Assembly (NCBI GenBank): GCA_002746645.1
Contig: PDPU01000031.1
Location: 61,173 to 125,172 of the forward strand
Direction of reading: 5' to 3'
From: Gammaproteobacteria bacterium
Lineage (GTDB): Bacteria; Pseudomonadota; Gammaproteobacteria; Granulosicoccales; Granulosicoccaceae
DNA: 64,000 nt
Shown here one piece after another: positions 61,967-64,000 of the stretch. Within the stretch, counting starts at the first letter, position 1. The number at the start of each line of letters is the position of its first letter. The translations under genes were made by a program, and so were the position numbers. Under the pieces are notes generated by a model, which made no database searches, was not told the origin of the DNA, and saw only the letters and a program-made list of their open reading frames with translations.

Positions 61967-62162
61967 GGAAGATCGATCCTCGTTGTTCATCGAGCAAAGA
62001 GCCAGAAGGTGTCGTAAGCTCATGGAAGACGGACGGTGCAGACCTCGACATCAGCGTCGGTCCGCGAGGCCCGACTTCCGAAGCACTGCCGCCACCTCAT
62101 TCAGACTATAGCTCCCCGCCAGGCACTCTGACGGTGTCGGCGGCAAGACAGGAACACATGCC

Positions 62163-62714
62163 ATGGCCGAAACACCCTCGAGCGCCCTGCCCGCCGGCAC
62201 TGCCGCAGTCGATTTCACCCTGCCAGACACACGCACCAACCTGCCGATCTCGCTTTCGGACTACGCAGGCCAGCCGCTTGTCATCGCCTTCATCTGCAAC
62301 CACTGCCCCTTTGTCGTGCATGTCCTAGACGACTTCGTGAGCATGACACACGAGGTGGCCGAAAAGGGTGTGGCGACGATCGCCATCAGCGCCAACGACA
62401 TCGCGAAGTACCCGCAGGACGGCCCCGTGAAGATGGCAGAGCTCGCCGCCGACAAGGGCTTCGACTTCCCCTACTGCTTCGACGAGGCGCAGTCGGTGGC
62501 GAAGGCCTATGACGCCGCCTGCACTCCCGAGTTCTACCTCTACGATGCCGATCACAGACTCTTCTACCACGGTCGCTACGATGACACGCGCCCGGGCAGT
62601 GGCGGCTCGGCCAATGGCGAGGACCTCCGCGGCGCCATCGCGGCACTGCTCGCGGGCGAAGCGCCACCAACCGAGCCCAGGCCGAGCATCGGTTGCAACA
62701 TCAAGTGGCACTAG
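62163..62714 (+). CDS. thioredoxin-family (redoxin/AhpC-TSA) protein
   Basis: 183 residues with no signal peptide. The domain begins AVDFTLPDTRTNLPISLSDY and GQPLVIAFICNHCPFV, where C45-x-x-C48 replaces the single peroxidatic Cys of peroxiredoxins, so a thiol-disulfide role is likelier. DAACTPEFYLYDADHRLFYH supplies the cis-proline region, and there is a late cysteine in SIGCNIKWH. It is a widespread family annotated only as thioredoxin-like. It lies divergent from gmk. Confidence 0.85.
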   Translation: MAETPSSALPAGTAAVDFTLPDTRTNLPISLSDYAGQPLVIAFICNHCPFVVHVLDDFVSMTHEVAEKGVATIAISANDIAKYPQDGPVKMAELAADKGFDFPYCFDEAQSVAKAYDAACTPEFYLYDADHRLFYHGRYDDTRPGSGGSANGEDLRGAIAALLAGEAPPTEPRPSIGCNIKWH

Positions 62715-62785
62715 ATGCGGCAAGGGCACGCCGGGTTTGTGTCGCATTGGCTTTCCAATGAGCACGGGTAACCGATCACACCTGC

Positions 62786-63853
62786 ATGAGCGACCCACAG
62801 AAAACGAAACGAGTGCCACACGATAGCCGCCGGATCAGTGTGCTGATGCCTCTGGCAGGCTGGAACGAGCACACGCAGGCAGCCGTCGAGAGCATCCTCG
62901 AACAGAGTCATCGCGCGCTTGAACTCCTCGTCATCACGAAGAACGATCCCGCTGCCCTCGACGACGCGCGCGCGCGTCTGCCCGAAGACCCACGCATCCG
63001 CATCGTGCCGCGTCAGTCAGCCGGGATTGTCGGGGCACTCAACACCGGACTCGCCACCGCACGTTCGCCCTGGATCGCGCGCATGGACGCCGACGACATC
63101 GCCCACCGCGACCGTCTCGCAACGCAACTCGACTTCCTCAAGTCCAGCCCCGCCATCAGTATCGCGGCGACCGAAATCCGCATGATCGACGCAGCGGGCG
63201 GAAGCGATGGCATCAGCGACGGCAATCGCCGCTATGCCGCCTGGCTCAATGAACTGAAGACACCGGAAGCGATCAACACATCGATCTTCGTCGAATGCCC
63301 CATGCCTCACCCCACCTGGCTTGCGCACCGGAGCACCTGGTGGCAGCTCGGCAGCTACCGCGATTTCGACGGGCCGGAAGACTACGACTGGATCCTCCGT
63401 GCCTGGCTCAGGGGTCTGCAGATGGGCAAGCCCGACGGCGTGCTCCTCGACTGGCGCGAACACGATGATCGTCTGACCTGGAAGAACCCGCGCTACCGCC
63501 CCGAGGCCTTCACCCGCTGCCGCGCCGACATCATCACTCATCCCGCTGCGGGTTTCGGGCTCGACCGTGGCCGCGGCGTGTGGATCGGCGGCACCGGCAG
63601 GAACGCCCGCTACTGGTGCGATGCACTGCTTGCACGCAACGTGCTCGTGCGCGGCTTCATCGATCTCGATCGCGAGAAGCCACTGACGCGGAAACGGCAC
63701 CTGCCGGTGATCACCTGGTCCGAAATCGATGCCAGACGCGGTGACGACCTTGTCATCACGGCCATTCGCGACAAGGATGCGCGGACGCAACTGAAGGCGG
63801 ATCTGCTCGCGCGCGGGTGGGAAGCGAATCGGGAGTTCGTGCTGGGCGGGTAG
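62786..63853 (+). CDS. family 2 glycosyltransferase with a C-terminal Rossmann-like domain
   Basis: 355 residues. The GT2 domain (about 17-245) has ISVLMPLAGWNEHTQAAVES, metal-binding MDADDIAHRDRLATQLDFL, FVECPMPHPTWLAHRSTWW and the catalytic-base region FDGPEDYDWILRAW. Residues 262-355 (VWIGGTGRNARYWCDALLAR through FVLGG) form a glycine-rich nucleotide-binding fold resembling the N-terminal domain of PglD-like sugar acyltransferases. No membrane segments are visible. The acceptor is unknown and no polysaccharide cluster surrounds it. Confidence 0.85.
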   Translation: MSDPQKTKRVPHDSRRISVLMPLAGWNEHTQAAVESILEQSHRALELLVITKNDPAALDDARARLPEDPRIRIVPRQSAGIVGALNTGLATARSPWIARMDADDIAHRDRLATQLDFLKSSPAISIAATEIRMIDAAGGSDGISDGNRRYAAWLNELKTPEAINTSIFVECPMPHPTWLAHRSTWWQLGSYRDFDGPEDYDWILRAWLRGLQMGKPDGVLLDWREHDDRLTWKNPRYRPEAFTRCRADIITHPAAGFGLDRGRGVWIGGTGRNARYWCDALLARNVLVRGFIDLDREKPLTRKRHLPVITWSEIDARRGDDLVITAIRDKDARTQLKADLLARGWEANREFVLGG

Positions 63854-63902
63854 GGCTCGACTTCAATGCCACCTGAGAATCGAAGACCTTAAGGCTTGTG
63901 TC

Positions 63903-63998
63903 TTAACCCGGATGGATCACCAAGGTGCCCATCGAGTTGAGAAACCATCCCGTTTCGGGGGTGTCGACGCCAGGCATCGAGCAGTGGCGACCTGAACC
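63903..63998 (-). CDS. possible C-terminal end of an unknown protein (runs off the window)
   Basis: A minus-strand frame is open from the window edge to TAA at 63903-63905 and reads ...PGVDTPETGWFLNSMGTLVI HPG. The residues look protein-like, but 31 codons are too few to judge. All three minus frames are briefly open here, so this may be chance. Confidence 0.2.
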   Translation of the reverse strand, partial: GSGRHCSMPGVDTPETGWFLNSMGTLVIHPG

Positions 63999-64000
63999 GG

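Overview
The window is ordinary chromosomal sequence from a GC-rich, Gram-negative gammaproteobacterium. The evidence is the gene order radC / coaBC-dut-algC-argB and rpoZ-spoT-ridA-recG, both of which match pseudomonads and their relatives. A type II secretion cluster, type IV pilus minor pilins, OmpA-domain proteins, ubiA, gor and ybiT support this. I cannot name a genus. No tRNA, rRNA, prophage, insertion sequence or CRISPR array was seen. About 60 protein genes fill the window, many in operons with 1-30 bp overlaps.

Layout. 1-8.7 kb: 5' end of a DUF349 gene, divergent from moxR - DUF58 - tgpA (transglutaminase) - membrane protein, then a yqjE/yqjD/yqjK-like stress trio. 8.7-15.6 kb: an operon of two YbjQ-family proteins with an M48 peptidase, a nucleosidase-like gene overlapping a spore-photoproduct-lyase homologue and an SDR, an SLC13/RCK transporter and a NudL-type Nudix enzyme. 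15.7-24.5 kb: a GGDEF-EAL protein, a PatB/MalY aminotransferase, the ABC-F protein YbiT, a fimT-pilV-pilW-pilX-pilE minor pilin operon lacking pilY1, and glutathione reductase. 24.6-32.4 kb: ubiA coupled to a large GTPase, a peroxiredoxin, a CobT-like VWA protein, a second membrane GTPase and comF. 32.6-45 kb: two tandem OmpA-domain proteins with a strong terminator, radC, a DUF4143 ATPase preceded by 22-bp tandem repeats (an insertion in the conserved radC-coaBC neighbourhood), coaBC-dut-algC-argB, a DUF4124 coiled-coil protein, exonuclease III, two small uncharacterised proteins and cysQ. 45-52.8 kb: gspG-H-I-J-K-L-M-N with a divergent rhombosortase and an Ldh-family dehydrogenase. 52.8-64 kb: rpoZ-spoT-ridA-recG, a CPBP protease and a beta-propeller-like lipoprotein placed between rpoZ and gmk, a thioredoxin-like protein and a two-domain glycosyltransferase.

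The most unusual signals are: (i) two large P-loop GTPases sharing an unusual D-x-P-D-F-D-S G3 motif around an orphan CobT-like VWA protein; (ii) short tandem repeats of unrelated units (8, 12, 12, 15 bp) that repeatedly sit on or beside stop codons; (iii) 22-bp iteron-like repeats upstream of the DUF4143 ATPase; (iv) a pair of 14-16 bp palindromes 63 bp apart upstream of the rpoZ-spoT promoter; and (v) a four-cysteine spore-photoproduct-lyase-family enzyme in a genome that looks Gram-negative.
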